Shown piece after piece: positions 8,856 through 17,661 of a stretch of 56,392 bases of DNA (the stretch's first letter is position 1; each line of letters begins with the position of its first letter). The stretch is from Opitutaceae bacterium (lineage in GTDB: Bacteria > Verrucomicrobiota > Verrucomicrobiia > Opitutales > Opitutaceae): positions 1 through 56,392 of the forward strand of contig SYGN01000212.1 in assembly GCA_005799525.1 (NCBI GenBank), written 5' to 3'. The position numbers and the translations under genes are program-made. The notes below the pieces were generated by a model. That model was not told the origin of the DNA. It ran no database searches and saw nothing but the letters and a program-made list of their open reading frames with translations.

Positions 8856-9692
8856 TCAACCCTCATCGAGCAGCTTGATGACCGCGGCTATATCCTCATT
8901 CCCCAGCCCGCGCGCCTCCGCCGTCTGCAACGTTTCCCGCACCATCGCCAGCAGCGGAAAATCCGTGCAGCCCGCCATGTCCGACGCCAGACGCAGGTCC
9001 TTGTGCAGATGCTTCACCGAAAACTGCGGCGCGAAATCCCCCGCGCGCAGCTTCGGCTCCTTCAGCTTCGCCAGCGGCGAGTAGCTCGTGTGCTTGGCCA
9101 GCACCGAGAAAAAAACGTCGTCGCTGACCCCCGCCCGCCGCGCAATCGTGATCGCCTCCACCAATCCCTGCATCTGCGCGGCGACATTGAGGTTCGTCGC
9201 CAGCTTAAACGCCGCCGCCTGCGCCGGCGTGCCGATCACAAACCGGTGCGCCGACACGAGCGCGAGCAGCGCCTCGACCTCGGCGATCAGCGCGACGTCA
9301 CCGCCCAAGAAAAATACGGAGAGCTTCTGCTCCGCCGCCGGCTTACTCCCGCTAAACGGTGCTTCGAGGTACCGCGCCCCGCGCGCCACCACCGTCGCGG
9401 CAAACTCCGCCGCACTCGCCGAATCGATCGTGCTCGACTGCACGACAATCTTGCCCGCCCCGAGCTCCGGCGCGATCTGCGCCAACACCGCCCGTACCGC
9501 CGCCGGATCGGCCACGACGATCTGAATCACATCGGCCGCCCGCGCCACCTCCGCCGCCGTGGCCTTCCACGAGGGAAAATCCGGCTGGGAGGTGCGATTC
9601 CACGCTCCCGCGAGTTTCCCCGCCGCCGCGTAGTGCCGCCCCCATACGCCGCCGATGATGCCAAGTCCGATAACGCCGATAGTTTTGTTCAT
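8856..9692 (-). CDS. NAD(P)-dependent oxidoreductase, 3-hydroxyisobutyrate dehydrogenase-like
   Basis: 278 residues from the ATG at 9692 (five extra residues are possible from a TTG). The N-terminal Rossmann fold has the glycine motif [11 protein letters not shown] (residues 4-14). The C-terminal helical domain carries the 6PGDH/3-HIBADH catalytic-region pattern [17 protein letters not shown], where the family lysine is normally in KLxxN and is here replaced by K-LATN with the lysine just before. Such enzymes oxidise short beta-hydroxyacids or reduce glyoxylate/succinate semialdehyde; the substrate cannot be read from the sequence. It is the first gene of the minus-strand run leading into moxR, and its link to that system is unclear. 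Confidence 0.9.
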   Translation of the reverse strand: MNKTIGVIGLGIIGGVWGRHYAAAGKLAGAWNRTSQPDFPSWKATAAEVARAADVIQIVVADPAAVRAVLAQIAPELGAGKIVVQSSTIDSASAAEFAATVVARGARYLEAPFSGSKPAAEQKLSVFFLGGDVALIAEVEALLALVSAHRFVIGTPAQAAAFKLATNLNVAAQMQGLVEAITIARRAGVSDDVFFSVLAKHTSYSPLAKLKEPKLRAGDFAPQFSVKHLHKDLRLASDMAGCTDFPLLAMVRETLQTAEARGLGNEDIAAVIKLLDEG

Positions 9693-10075
9693 GCTGCCGC
9701 CACACAATACACTGGGTCGATCGATGCAAATCCCCCCGGACGACTTCGCGTCAATGTCAGGAGCGCGCTCCGCTGCGAAAGCGGTTCACGTTTTTTCGTC
9801 TGTATTAGAATCACCCCGCTAGTCGGCTACTCTTCGGTTACCGGCAGTTCGTAGTCCGTGCTAGCCGCTCCGCTCAATGGAAATTCCCAACTCTCCGCCG
9901 GATCCATCGCGACTCCAGCGCCCACGATTTTTCTGACTCCATATTTTTGACAAACGCTAGAGCGCGGGGGGCTCTACCACTTCAGTCCCTCCCAACATTG
10001 AACCTCACCCTGCGCACCACGACCGCGCAGAAATAAATCTCCGAGTGCCTTCCGACCCGGCGCGCGCTTCGGCTC
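9693..10075. other. Intergenic region without a supported gene
   Basis: 383 bases upstream of the dehydrogenase gene and after the phosphorylase stop. It contains a perfect 6-bp inverted repeat TAGAGC...GCTCTA (9958-9976) and a TTGACA word at 9947-9952 with no matching -10 box. A 26-codon minus-strand reading frame (9827-9907) is present but has no recognisable family. Base composition is slightly more AT-rich than the flanking genes. Confidence 0.5.
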
Positions 10076-10774
10076 TTAGCCGAGGATTTCCAGCATCCGT
10101 ACAAACAGCCGGTTCACGCGCTCTTGGTTGGATTTTACGAGGTCCTTGAACTTCGCGAAATCAATCTCGGTCCCTTCCAGCCCGTTCGCGTAATTGTCGA
10201 TCAGCGCGAGACTGTTGTAACGCAACCCCGCCTCCGTGCAGAGGTCAGCCTCGTGCGCCGCCGTCATGCCGACCACATCGCCCCAGTCCTGCACGATCTT
10301 GATCTCCGCTTTCGTCTCGAAGCGCGGCCCGCGCATCTGCACATACGTTTTTCCCGTGTGAATCTTAAACTCCGGCGCCAAATTCGCGATCAGCATGGGA
10401 ATGAGATTATTTGCGATCAGCGGCGCGCCGCCTTTGAGTTCGTGGTCAAAAAACGTCGCCGGCCCCTGCTGTAAGCCCACGTAGTCGCTGCACGACACCA
10501 ACGTCCCCGGCGGCAGATCTTTCTTGAGCGAGCCCACCGAGTTCAACGAGACGATATCCTGAAACCCAAGGTCCGCCAGCGCGCGGATGTTCGCCCGATA
10601 GTTAATCGAGTGCGGCGGCAGCGGAAACGCGTAGCCGTGCCGGTTGATCAGCGCTTGCTCGCCCCGCGATTTATACGTCACCGGCCCGTATTGGGTCTCG
10701 ACCGTCTTCACGTCCCACGACGAAAATAACGTCGAATTAACAATGCTCGTTCCACTGATGAAGGCGACTTTCAT
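10076..10774 (-). CDS. MTAP/PNP-family purine nucleoside phosphorylase
   Basis: 232 residues from the ATG that gives MKVAFISGTSI. PNP/UDP family-1 phosphorylases split purine nucleosides or 5'-methylthioadenosine with phosphate. Visible motifs are the N-terminal phosphate loop ISGTSI, the ribose/phosphate region YVQMRGPRFETKAEIK, and the base-binding stretch VVGMTAAHEADLCTEAG followed by SLALIDNYANGL. In true MTAP the last region contains an Asp-Tyr-Asp specificity motif, replaced here by DNYAN, so methylthioadenosine versus another purine nucleoside is open. The frame extends upstream by 57 codons, but that part is read through repeat DNA and is rejected. Confidence 0.9.
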   Translation of the reverse strand: MKVAFISGTSIVNSTLFSSWDVKTVETQYGPVTYKSRGEQALINRHGYAFPLPPHSINYRANIRALADLGFQDIVSLNSVGSLKKDLPPGTLVSCSDYVGLQQGPATFFDHELKGGAPLIANNLIPMLIANLAPEFKIHTGKTYVQMRGPRFETKAEIKIVQDWGDVVGMTAAHEADLCTEAGLRYNSLALIDNYANGLEGTEIDFAKFKDLVKSNQERVNRLFVRMLEILG

Positions 10775-10802
10775 GCCGCGAATCACGCGCTGCCCCCTCG
10801 CG

Positions 10803-11651
10803 ATGACAACGCGAAAACCGAATTTTGCGCTCTGGCACGGGCGTCTCGCTCGCAGGTTGCCCGCCGTGGCACGTGCGTCCCGCCTGTGGATTTGCCTCCT
10901 CCCTCCCGCGCTCGCCACCCTGCTCCTCCTCGCCGGTTGCGCCACGCCCGGACCCCTCCATCGCTATTCCACGTCAGCGGATTCTCCCGCAGAAATCCAC
11001 GATACCGGCAGCGATGGCACGACGGCCTCGGTCCCCAGTTTTCTCGCCGTGGGTGAACACCTCGTCGGCTTCGCCTACGACCCGTTCACCGATCATTTTT
11101 TCCTGCGACTCGCCCCGGGCGACCTCATCCGCGTCGTCGACCGCCCGGCCCGCGCCATCAAACGCGAGTTCACCGTCACCGCCCTCGCGAATGCGCGCGG
11201 CGGCGATCTCGCCATTCGCCCGCGCGACGGCCACGTGTTCGCCCCCCACTCCACCCAACCCGCCGTAATCGAGTTCAACCGCTTCGGCGAACTCATCCGC
11301 ACCCTCCCTCTCGCCACCCTCAACGCCCCGCCCGCCGCCCTCGCTTACGACACCGTCCGCGACCGTCTGCTCGCGCTCAGCGGCGGCGACCTCGCTCGCG
11401 TTTCGTCCCACGACCTCCAGGGTCAACGCCTGACCGCCGTCGCGCTCGATCGCGATGTCGCGCTCACCACGCTCGCCTACGCCTCCGACCAACACGAGTT
11501 CTACGCCCTGCTCACCCGCGAATCGGCCCTCGGCATTTTCAACGAACAAGGCCACCTCCTTCGGACGCTCCCGCTCTCAGCTCCCGGCAAGCCCACGCCT
11601 GCCGCCCCATTCCTCGACGTCGGGCCCCGCTCCTTCCTCCGCCTGTTCTAA
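10803..11651 (+). CDS. Predicted lipoprotein with beta-propeller-like repeats
   Basis: The lipoprotein signal is plain: a hydrophobic run WICLLPPALATLLLLAGC with lipobox LAGC, then CATPGPLHRYS. The mature part is about 235 residues and has recurring short strand patterns (VGEHLVGFAYDPFTDHFFL, NARGGDLAIRPRDGHVF, LAALAYDTVRDRLLAL) suggesting a small propeller. No enzyme family is recognised. The start is uncertain: ATG 10803 gives a 45-residue leader, part of it (WHGRLARRLPAVARASRL) encoded by a dispersed repeat, while GTG 10866 gives a normal 25-residue signal. The gene is divergent from the phosphorylase. Confidence 0.8.
   Translation: MTTRKPNFALWHGRLARRLPAVARASRLWICLLPPALATLLLLAGCATPGPLHRYSTSADSPAEIHDTGSDGTTASVPSFLAVGEHLVGFAYDPFTDHFFLRLAPGDLIRVVDRPARAIKREFTVTALANARGGDLAIRPRDGHVFAPHSTQPAVIEFNRFGELIRTLPLATLNAPPAALAYDTVRDRLLALSGGDLARVSSHDLQGQRLTAVALDRDVALTTLAYASDQHEFYALLTRESALGIFNEQGHLLRTLPLSAPGKPTPAAPFLDVGPRSFLRLF
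10833..10889. repeat. Two imperfect ~23-bp direct repeats (TGGCACGnGCGTC type)
   Basis: Copies at 10833-10856 and 10867-10889 share TGGCACG, then GCGTC, CGC and a G-rich end, with a spacing of 34 bases. They lie in the promoter/5' end of the lipoprotein gene. Read on either strand they give arginine/alanine-rich peptides that artificially lengthen both flanking reading frames. Confidence 0.65.
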
Positions 11652-11689
11652 CCATTGAAAATCGGGCCGCCCCTATCCCAACTTCTGCC

Positions 11690-12724
11690 ATGCCCCTCAT
11701 CGACCTGCCACTCTCCGGTCTTCTCGCCTACGCTGGCCGCAACCCCCGTCCCGCCGACTTCGACGCCTACTGGGCCGCCGCCCTCCGCGAACTCGACGCG
11801 ACCGACCCGCAGCCCGAACTCCGGCCCGCGACCGCCATCACACCCCACCACACCGAAGCGTTCGACCTCTGTTTCACCGGCGTTGGCGGCGCGCGCATCT
11901 ATGCCAAATATCTCCGCCCAAAATCCGCCTCCCCGACCTCTCCTACCGCCTCCCCCTTCTCCACTCCGTCCACTTCGACTGCAACTTCCCCGCTTAAACG
12001 AGCACCGCGTCCCGCGGTGCTCCAGTTCCACGGCTACTCCGGCCACAGCGGCGACTGGCTCGATAAATTCGGCTGGCCCGCCGAGGGCTTCTGCTACGCC
12101 GCGATGGATTGCCGCGGCCAAGGCGGCCGCTCCGAGGACAGTGGCCGCGTAAAAGGCACGACACTCCGTGGTCACATCGTCCGCGGCCTCGACGATCCTG
12201 ACCCGCGCAACCTCGCCTTCCGTCAAATTTTCCTCGATACCGCGCAACTCGCCCGCGTTGTGATGAGTTTCGCAGAAGTCGACGCCGACCGCGTCGGCTG
12301 CTTTGGTGCCTCCCAAGGCGGTGCGCTCACCCTCGCCTGCGCCGCCCTCGAACCCCGCATCCGCCGCGCCGCACCCGTTTTTCCGTTCCTCTGCGATTAC
12401 CAGCGCGTCTGGGAAATGGACCTCACCAAAGACGCCTACGAGGAGCTCCGCACGTTCTTCCGCGCCTTCGACCCGCGCCACGAACGCGAGGCCGAAATCT
12501 TCACCAAACTCGGCTACATCGATTGCCAACACCTCGCCCCGCGCATTCAGGCAGAGGTCCTCATGTTTACCAGCCTCATGGACACCATCTGCCCGCCGAG
12601 CTCGCAATTCGCCGCCTACAATAAAATCACCGCGCAGAAAAATTACGTCCTCTATCCCGACTTCACCCACGAACCGCTCCCCGGCCAACTCGACCGCACC
12701 TACTCCTTCATGCGGGGGCTATGA
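11690..12724 (+). CDS. AXE1-family acetyl esterase (cephalosporin-C deacetylase-like)
   Basis: 344-residue alpha/beta hydrolase of the acetyl xylan esterase / cephalosporin-C deacetylase family. It has the N-terminal NPRPADFDAYW motif, the oxyanion region QFHGYSGHSGDW, the nucleophile elbow GASQGG, and the C-terminal acid/His end including FTSLMDTICPPSS and DFTHEPLPG. Such enzymes remove acetyl groups from oligosaccharides. No signal peptide, so probably cytoplasmic. Odd feature: about 25 Ser/Thr/Pro-rich residues plus LKRAPRP are inserted just before the QFHGYSG strand, and the DNA there ends in a perfect 10-bp hairpin (12000-12022). The reading frame and catalytic motifs remain intact. Confidence 0.92.
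   Translation: MPLIDLPLSGLLAYAGRNPRPADFDAYWAAALRELDATDPQPELRPATAITPHHTEAFDLCFTGVGGARIYAKYLRPKSASPTSPTASPFSTPSTSTATSPLKRAPRPAVLQFHGYSGHSGDWLDKFGWPAEGFCYAAMDCRGQGGRSEDSGRVKGTTLRGHIVRGLDDPDPRNLAFRQIFLDTAQLARVVMSFAEVDADRVGCFGASQGGALTLACAALEPRIRRAAPVFPFLCDYQRVWEMDLTKDAYEELRTFFRAFDPRHEREAEIFTKLGYIDCQHLAPRIQAEVLMFTSLMDTICPPSSQFAAYNKITAQKNYVLYPDFTHEPLPGQLDRTYSFMRGL
12000..12022. repeat. Perfect 10-bp inverted repeat inside the esterase gene
   Basis: GAGCACCGCG and CGCGGTGCTC are exact reverse complements around TCC. The hairpin sits at the junction of a low-complexity insertion relative to AXE1 relatives, as expected for an in-frame landing of a REP-like palindromic element. Confidence 0.7.
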
Positions 12725-12728
12725 GCGC

Positions 12729-12950
12729 TCAGTGCGTTTTGGCGCGCGACCGCACTTCTTGGAGCGCCACGATATGGATTGGGTCGAGGGTGTAAGCGCG
12801 GTCGTTTTGACCGACTGCGAGCACCACATTTTTCCCGATCGCGACGAACTCGGAGTGCGGCACCGGAATCTTCGTTCCATCGCTCAGACAAATGGTGAAG
12901 GGCTTGAATCCACCGCCCACGAGCCGCTCCCTGATTCGTACGATGTTCAC
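12729..12950 (-). CDS. Small conserved hypothetical protein
   Basis: 73 residues from a GTG start. It has an alternating strand pattern (GFKPFTICLSDGTKIPVPHSEFVAIGKNVV, then RAYTLDPIHIVALQEV) typical of a short widespread bacterial family with a compact beta fold and no assigned function. A GGAGG sequence lies only one base before the GTG, too close for a normal Shine-Dalgarno, so the start is tentative. It lies 30 bases after the pterin dehydratase stop on the same strand, and its stop is 4 bases from the convergent esterase stop. Confidence 0.7.
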   Translation of the reverse strand: MNIVRIRERLVGGGFKPFTICLSDGTKIPVPHSEFVAIGKNVVLAVGQNDRAYTLDPIHIVALQEVRSRAKTH

Positions 12951-12980
12951 GCCTCCACCGTAAATCGCCCGCCTGCTGCG

Positions 12981-13289
12981 TCAAGCAGCGCTGCCTCTCT
13001 CCACTCCCGAAATCACATCCATCCGCCGCGCCAGCTCCACATCCTTCGCGGTCACCTGACCACCGGCATCGTGCGTGTTGAGCCGCACCTCCACCCGATT
13101 GTAAACATTCGTCCATTCCGGGTGATGGTTCATCGCCTCGGCTTCGAAACCCACGCGCACCATAAAACCCAAGGCGTCCTTGAAATCCGCAAACCGAAAC
13201 CGTTTCACCAGCGCTGCACTGTCCCCGCTCCACCCGTCCAAGCCAGCCAACGCCGCCTCGATCTCCGCCCCGGTCAGTACAGTTTTCAT
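12981..13289 (-). CDS. phhB: Pterin-4a-carbinolamine dehydratase
   Basis: 102 residues, the standard size for the PCD/DCoH family. It has the F[28 protein letters not shown] segment with the catalytic His-His pair and Pro-Glu-Trp, and the [22 protein letters not shown] end with the third histidine. The enzyme dehydrates 4a-hydroxytetrahydrobiopterin in pterin-dependent hydroxylation and is also found where no hydroxylase is known. No hydroxylase gene is in the window. The start ATG gives [14 protein letters not shown], typical of the family. Confidence 0.94.
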   Translation of the reverse strand: MKTVLTGAEIEAALAGLDGWSGDSAALVKRFRFADFKDALGFMVRVGFEAEAMNHHPEWTNVYNRVEVRLNTHDAGGQVTAKDVELARRMDVISGVERGSAA

Positions 13290-13358
13290 GGCGGCAACCT
13301 TACTCGGTCTTCCCCCTTGTCAATGCCCACCCCGCCGACCTAACTCTCGCTTTCAAGC

Positions 13359-14111
13359 ATGAGCCAAGCGCCCGCGCCTATCACCGTCCCGCACCACGTC
13401 GCCAGCATTATGGACGGCAACGGACGCTGGGCGAAATCCCGCGGCCTGCCCCGCATCGAGGGGCACCGTCGCGGCGTCGAGACCGTCCGCACCACCACCT
13501 TCGCCGCCCGGGACCTCGGCGTGAAAATGCTCACCCTCTACGCTTTCTCTGTCGAAAACTGGAAACGCCCCCAAGACGAAGTCGGCGGTCTCATGAGCCT
13601 CTTGGAGTATTACCTGCAAAAGGAACTCGACACTTTCATTCGCGACCGCGTCTGCCTCCGCACCATCGGTCGCACCCACGAGCTTCCCGCCGGTGTCCAA
13701 AAAGTCCTCCGCACCACGATTGAAGCCACCCAACACTTCACGGACTACACCCTCGTCCTCGCGCTCAATTACAGCTCCCGCACCGAGGTCGTCGATGCCG
13801 CCCGTACCTACGCGGCCGCCGTCGCCGCCGGAAAAGAAAAACTCAACGACAACGGCTACTCGGCCTTCGCCCGCTACCTCTCGACCGCCGACATGCCGGA
13901 CCCGGACCTCGTCATCCGCACTTCTGGCGAAACCCGCATCAGTAATTTCCTCCTCCTCCAAGCCGCCTACGCTGAATTCGTTTTCACCCCGACCCTCTGG
14001 CCCGATTTCACCAAAGCTGATCTCGCCTCCGCCATCGCCGAATATAATCACCGCGAGCGCCGCTTCGGCCTCACCAGCGAACAGCTCAAGTCCTCCGCCG
14101 CCACGAAGTAG
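13359..14111 (+). CDS. uppS: Undecaprenyl diphosphate synthase (cis-prenyltransferase)
   Basis: 250 residues. UppS condenses isopentenyl diphosphate onto farnesyl diphosphate to make the C55 lipid carrier for cell-wall precursors. The catalytic Asp19 lies in ASIMDGNGRWAK, with the following LPRIEGHRRGVETVR, the SVENWKRPQDEV motif and the C-terminal LVIRTSGETRISNFLLLQAAYAE motif all intact. It is the first gene of a plus-strand run with cdsA, dxr, rseP and ispG that combines isoprenoid precursor supply with lipid and envelope functions. Confidence 0.97.
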   Translation: MSQAPAPITVPHHVASIMDGNGRWAKSRGLPRIEGHRRGVETVRTTTFAARDLGVKMLTLYAFSVENWKRPQDEVGGLMSLLEYYLQKELDTFIRDRVCLRTIGRTHELPAGVQKVLRTTIEATQHFTDYTLVLALNYSSRTEVVDAARTYAAAVAAGKEKLNDNGYSAFARYLSTADMPDPDLVIRTSGETRISNFLLLQAAYAEFVFTPTLWPDFTKADLASAIAEYNHRERRFGLTSEQLKSSAATK

Positions 14112-14126
14112 TTTCCCTGCGCTCCC

Positions 14127-14957
14127 GTGCTCCAACGCACCTTCAGCACTTTCGTCCTGTGGCTCGTCGTCGGCTGCTCCTTGTGGTTTTTCCGCACCAG
14201 CGGGGCCCTGATCCTCATCGCGATCATCTCGGCACTCACGCTCCGGGAATTCTACCGCCTCATGCAGGCGATCGGTTATCGGCCCTTCGAAAAACTCGGC
14301 ATTTTCTTTGGCACGCTCATCACGCTGTCACCGTGGTTTGAAGCGCAATTTCATTGGCCCGCCGAACCCCTGCTCGCCCTCGCCACCATCGTGTTTTCAG
14401 TCCGCCTCCTCGGCGAACGCACCCCGGAAAATCGCGTCGAGTCTCTCAGCTCGACCATCTTCGGTCTCGTTTACGTGGCGCTCCTGCTCGAATACATGAC
14501 GCGCATTATTACGCCTCTGCCCGGCGACGTCCTTACACCCGACGGCCGCCTGCTCATCGCGCTCTGGGTCATCGTCGTCGCAAAATTCTGCGACATGGGG
14601 GCCTTGCTCTCCGGCCTCGCCTTCGGTCGCCACAAGATGTCGCCGCTCATTTCGCCAAAGAAAACCTGGGAGGGTGCCGCCGGCGGTATCCTGTTTTCCA
14701 TGGCAACGGGCGCCATCTTCGCCCACTTCGCGCGTCACCAATTCCCCCCGCACATGACGCCGCTCATCGCCGCACTCTGCGCCGCCCCCATCGCCGCCCT
14801 CGGCATCGTCGCCGATCTCGTCGAGTCCGTCATCAAACGCCGCGCCGACCGCAAAGACTCCGGTGGTACTATTCCCGGCATCGGCGGAATGTTCGACCTG
14901 AGCGACAGCCTCCTGCTCGCCGCCCCGGTCGGCTACTTCCTCTTCCGGTTGCCCTGA
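14127..14957 (+). CDS. cdsA: Phosphatidate cytidylyltransferase
   Basis: 276 residues, GTG start, about eight hydrophobic segments. CdsA makes CDP-diacylglycerol from phosphatidic acid and CTP at the inner membrane. The signature SVIKRRADRKDSGGTIPGIGG-MFDLSDS follows the family pattern S-x-K-R-x4-K-D-x4-P-x-x-G-G-x-x-D, but the usual histidine before GG is isoleucine and the usual D-R-x-D is D-L-S-D. The upstream motif ISPKKTWEGAAGG is intact. It starts 15 bases after uppS and ends 6 bases before dxr, so co-transcription is likely. Confidence 0.95.
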   Translation: MLQRTFSTFVLWLVVGCSLWFFRTSGALILIAIISALTLREFYRLMQAIGYRPFEKLGIFFGTLITLSPWFEAQFHWPAEPLLALATIVFSVRLLGERTPENRVESLSSTIFGLVYVALLLEYMTRIITPLPGDVLTPDGRLLIALWVIVVAKFCDMGALLSGLAFGRHKMSPLISPKKTWEGAAGGILFSMATGAIFAHFARHQFPPHMTPLIAALCAAPIAALGIVADLVESVIKRRADRKDSGGTIPGIGGMFDLSDSLLLAAPVGYFLFRLP

Positions 14958-14963
14958 CCACCC

Positions 14964-16151
14964 ATGATCGTCTCTGCGCCTAGGAAAAAACGCGTCGTCC
15001 TCCTCGGTGCCACCGGCTCCATCGGCGAGAATACGCTCCGCGTCCTCGCCGCCCACCGCGACAAACTCGAACTCGTTGGCATCGCCGCCCACTCCCAGTG
15101 GGAGAAACTCGCGGCCATCGCTCGCCAGTTCGATGTGCGCCACGTCGGCCTCTTCGACGAGGCCGCTCACATCGCCGCCCGCACCAATCTCGCCGCATTC
15201 CCCGCCGGCACCCACCTCGTCGGTGGGCTCTCCGGCCTCGTTGAACTCGCCCAGCTCCCCGCCGCCGACACCGTCCTCGTCGCCGTCGTCGGCACCACCG
15301 GCCTCGCACCCGCCCTCGCCGCCCTCGCCGCCGGCAAAGACCTCGCCCTCGCCTCCAAAGAGATCCTCGTTCTCGCCGGCAAATTCGTGTTGGCCGCCGC
15401 CAAAAAATCCGGCGCAAAAATTCTCCCCGTCGACAGCGAACACAACGCCGTCTTCCAGTGCCTCGAAGGCCACCCGCACGCCGGCGTGCGTCGCATCGTC
15501 CTCACCGCCAGCGGCGGCGCTTTCCGCGACTGGCCCGCCGAACGCCTCGCCCACGGTACTCCCGCCGACGCCCTCAAACACCCCAATTGGTCGATGGGCC
15601 CGAAAATCACGGTCGACTCCGCCACGCTCGCCAACAAAGGTCTCGAGCTCATCGAAGCCCAATGCCTCTTCGGGCTGCGCCCCGAGCAATGCACCGCGGT
15701 GCTCCACCCCCAGAGCATCGTTCACGCCTTCGTCGAATTCACCGACGGCGCCATGCTCGCCCAACTGTCCCCCCCGGCGATGACGTTTCCGATCCAGCAC
15801 GCCTTGCTTCACCCCGTCCGTGCCCCCGGCGTCGACTCCGCCCTCGATTTCACGAAGCTACTGTCCCTCGAATTTCGCCCCATCGACGAAAGCCGCTTCC
15901 CGCTCCTCCGCCTCGCCCGCGAGTCCATGGCCGCCGCCGGGGTCGCTCCCGCGATCTTCAACGCCGCCAACGAGGTCGCCGTCGCCGCCTTCCTCGCCAG
16001 TGAAATTCCCTTCCTTGCGATTCCCCGCGTCGTGGAGTATGCTCTGTCAACTGTTCCTGGTTTTGAACCCGCCGATCTCCCTTCCGTCCTCGTTGCCGAC
16101 ACCGAATCTCGCCGCCTCGCGCGTTTGAAAATTCTAGATCCGCAATCCTAA
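14964..16151 (+). CDS. dxr: 1-deoxy-D-xylulose 5-phosphate reductoisomerase
   Basis: 395 residues. Dxr converts DXP to MEP with NADPH, the second step of the methylerythritol phosphate pathway and the fosmidomycin target. The NADPH-binding LLGATGSIGENTLRV is at residues 12-26, the metal and substrate loop reads ILPVDSEHNAVFQCLEG and LTASGGAFRD, and HPNWSMGPKITVDSATLANKGLE closes the active site. With ispG two genes downstream it places two MEP genes in the same run. Confidence 0.97.
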   Translation: MIVSAPRKKRVVLLGATGSIGENTLRVLAAHRDKLELVGIAAHSQWEKLAAIARQFDVRHVGLFDEAAHIAARTNLAAFPAGTHLVGGLSGLVELAQLPAADTVLVAVVGTTGLAPALAALAAGKDLALASKEILVLAGKFVLAAAKKSGAKILPVDSEHNAVFQCLEGHPHAGVRRIVLTASGGAFRDWPAERLAHGTPADALKHPNWSMGPKITVDSATLANKGLELIEAQCLFGLRPEQCTAVLHPQSIVHAFVEFTDGAMLAQLSPPAMTFPIQHALLHPVRAPGVDSALDFTKLLSLEFRPIDESRFPLLRLARESMAAAGVAPAIFNAANEVAVAAFLASEIPFLAIPRVVEYALSTVPGFEPADLPSVLVADTESRRLARLKILDPQS

Positions 16152-16173
16152 TTTCCTGCCCCGCCTGTTCCGC

Positions 16174-17643
16174 ATGGATTTCCTCGCTCCTCTCCTCTCC
16201 AACGTCTGGTCTGCGTTTCTCGTTGTCCTCTTTTTCGGCGGCTCGATCTTCGTCCACGAACTCGGCCATTTCCTCGCCGCCCGCAAACGCGGCGCCAAGG
16301 TCGAGCGTTTCTCCATCGGGTTCGGCCCCGCCATCTGGTCTCGCCGCGGGAAAGACGGCGTCGAATACCGGCTCTCTTGGATCCCCCTCGGCGGCTACGT
16401 CCTCCTCCCGCAACTCGCCGACCTCGGCCCCGTCGAGGGCGAAAGCACCACCGACGTCACCACCCTCCCACCCATCGACTACACGTCGAAGATGCTGATC
16501 CTCGTCGCCGGTGCTTCGTTCAATATCCTCTTCGCCTTCGCCCTCGCCTGTATCGTCTGGCTCGTCGGAGAACCCACCTTCTCCGAGCTCAACACCACCC
16601 GCATCGGCACCGTCAACGCCGTCATTAAGCTCGCCGACGGAACGACGGTCCCCAATCCCGCCGCCGATGCCGGTCTCCAAGCCGGCGACAACGTCACATC
16701 GATCGACGGCCACCGCGTCGCCAATTTCGAAGATATTCTCAATGGGGTCCTCCTCGGCAAAGGCCGCGCCAGTGACGACCGCCGCAAGGCCATCTTCGTC
16801 ATCGAGCGCGCCGGTAAATCGATGGAGATCGTCGTTTACCCACGCCTCCTCGGTGACGATAAGATCCGCATCTCCGGCGTCGAACCCGCCGAGGACCTCA
16901 CCGCCGAATCACTATTGCCCGATTGGCCCGCCGCCCTCGCCGGTATCAAATCGGGCGACCGCGTCATCGCCGTCGACGGCAAACCCGTCTTCCAACGCGT
17001 CGCCATCAGCGAACATCTTGCGAAGAACGCCTCCCGCCCCAGCGAATTTCTGCTCCAACGCGGCCACGAACAGATCACCCTCCGTATCCAGCCGCGTCTC
17101 GATACCGACGAACGCACCGGAAAATCCGTTCCGCGCATCGGCCTCCGCTACCGCGACAACATCGTCATTCTCCACCCGACCCCATGGGCCCAAGTCTCCA
17201 ACGATGTCGTCTCCACCTTCCGGACACTCGGCGCCCTCCTCAGCCCCAGCTCCGATATCGGACCATCGAAACTCAGCGGCCCCATCGGCATTGCCCGCGC
17301 CCTCCACCAACAGGCTCAGTGGGATATCCGCCGCGCGCTCTGGTTCGTCATCCTCGTCAACGTCAACCTCGCCATTTTCAATCTGCTCCCCATCCCCGTC
17401 CTCGACGGCGGCCAAATTCTCTTCGCCACCATCGGCCGCATTCGCCGGCGCGAGCTCCCCGCCAACTTCATCATGGCAACGCAGAGCGCATTCTTCGTCA
17501 TTTTGATGTCACTGATCGTCTACGTGAGCTTCTTCGACGTGAAGCGCTGGGCCCGCGACTCAAGAGTCGAGCGCCCCGCACCCGCCGCCACCCCTCCCGC
17601 AACCGCTCCGTCAGCCCCCGTGCCGACCCCCGTCGGCAAATAG
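16174..17643 (+). CDS. rseP: RIP-type site-2 zinc metalloprotease RseP
   Basis: 489 residues. This is an intramembrane protease that cleaves anti-sigma factors or leftover signal peptides within the inner membrane. The zinc motif HELGH is at residues 28-32 in the first membrane segment. Two PDZ domains follow (around PAADAGLQAGDNVTSIDG and PAALAGIKSGDRVIAVDG). The C-terminal membrane segment carries NLLPIPVLDGG with the third zinc ligand. A proline/alanine-rich tail (PAPAATPPATAPSAPVP) ends the protein. It follows dxr by 22 bases. Confidence 0.96.
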   Translation: MDFLAPLLSNVWSAFLVVLFFGGSIFVHELGHFLAARKRGAKVERFSIGFGPAIWSRRGKDGVEYRLSWIPLGGYVLLPQLADLGPVEGESTTDVTTLPPIDYTSKMLILVAGASFNILFAFALACIVWLVGEPTFSELNTTRIGTVNAVIKLADGTTVPNPAADAGLQAGDNVTSIDGHRVANFEDILNGVLLGKGRASDDRRKAIFVIERAGKSMEIVVYPRLLGDDKIRISGVEPAEDLTAESLLPDWPAALAGIKSGDRVIAVDGKPVFQRVAISEHLAKNASRPSEFLLQRGHEQITLRIQPRLDTDERTGKSVPRIGLRYRDNIVILHPTPWAQVSNDVVSTFRTLGALLSPSSDIGPSKLSGPIGIARALHQQAQWDIRRALWFVILVNVNLAIFNLLPIPVLDGGQILFATIGRIRRRELPANFIMATQSAFFVILMSLIVYVSFFDVKRWARDSRVERPAPAATPPATAPSAPVPTPVGK

Positions 17644-17661
17644 TCCGTCGGCCTCCGTAGA

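Noticed and set aside
9827-9907. 26-codon minus-strand reading frame in the 9693-10075 gap
   Set aside because: Too short and no recognisable family; the upstream in-frame codons extend only to a stop, and base composition is not gene-like.
10076-10945. Upstream extension of the phosphorylase to 10945
   Set aside because: The extra 57 residues are Arg/Ala-rich translations of the dispersed repeat; the family start is MKVAFISGTSI.
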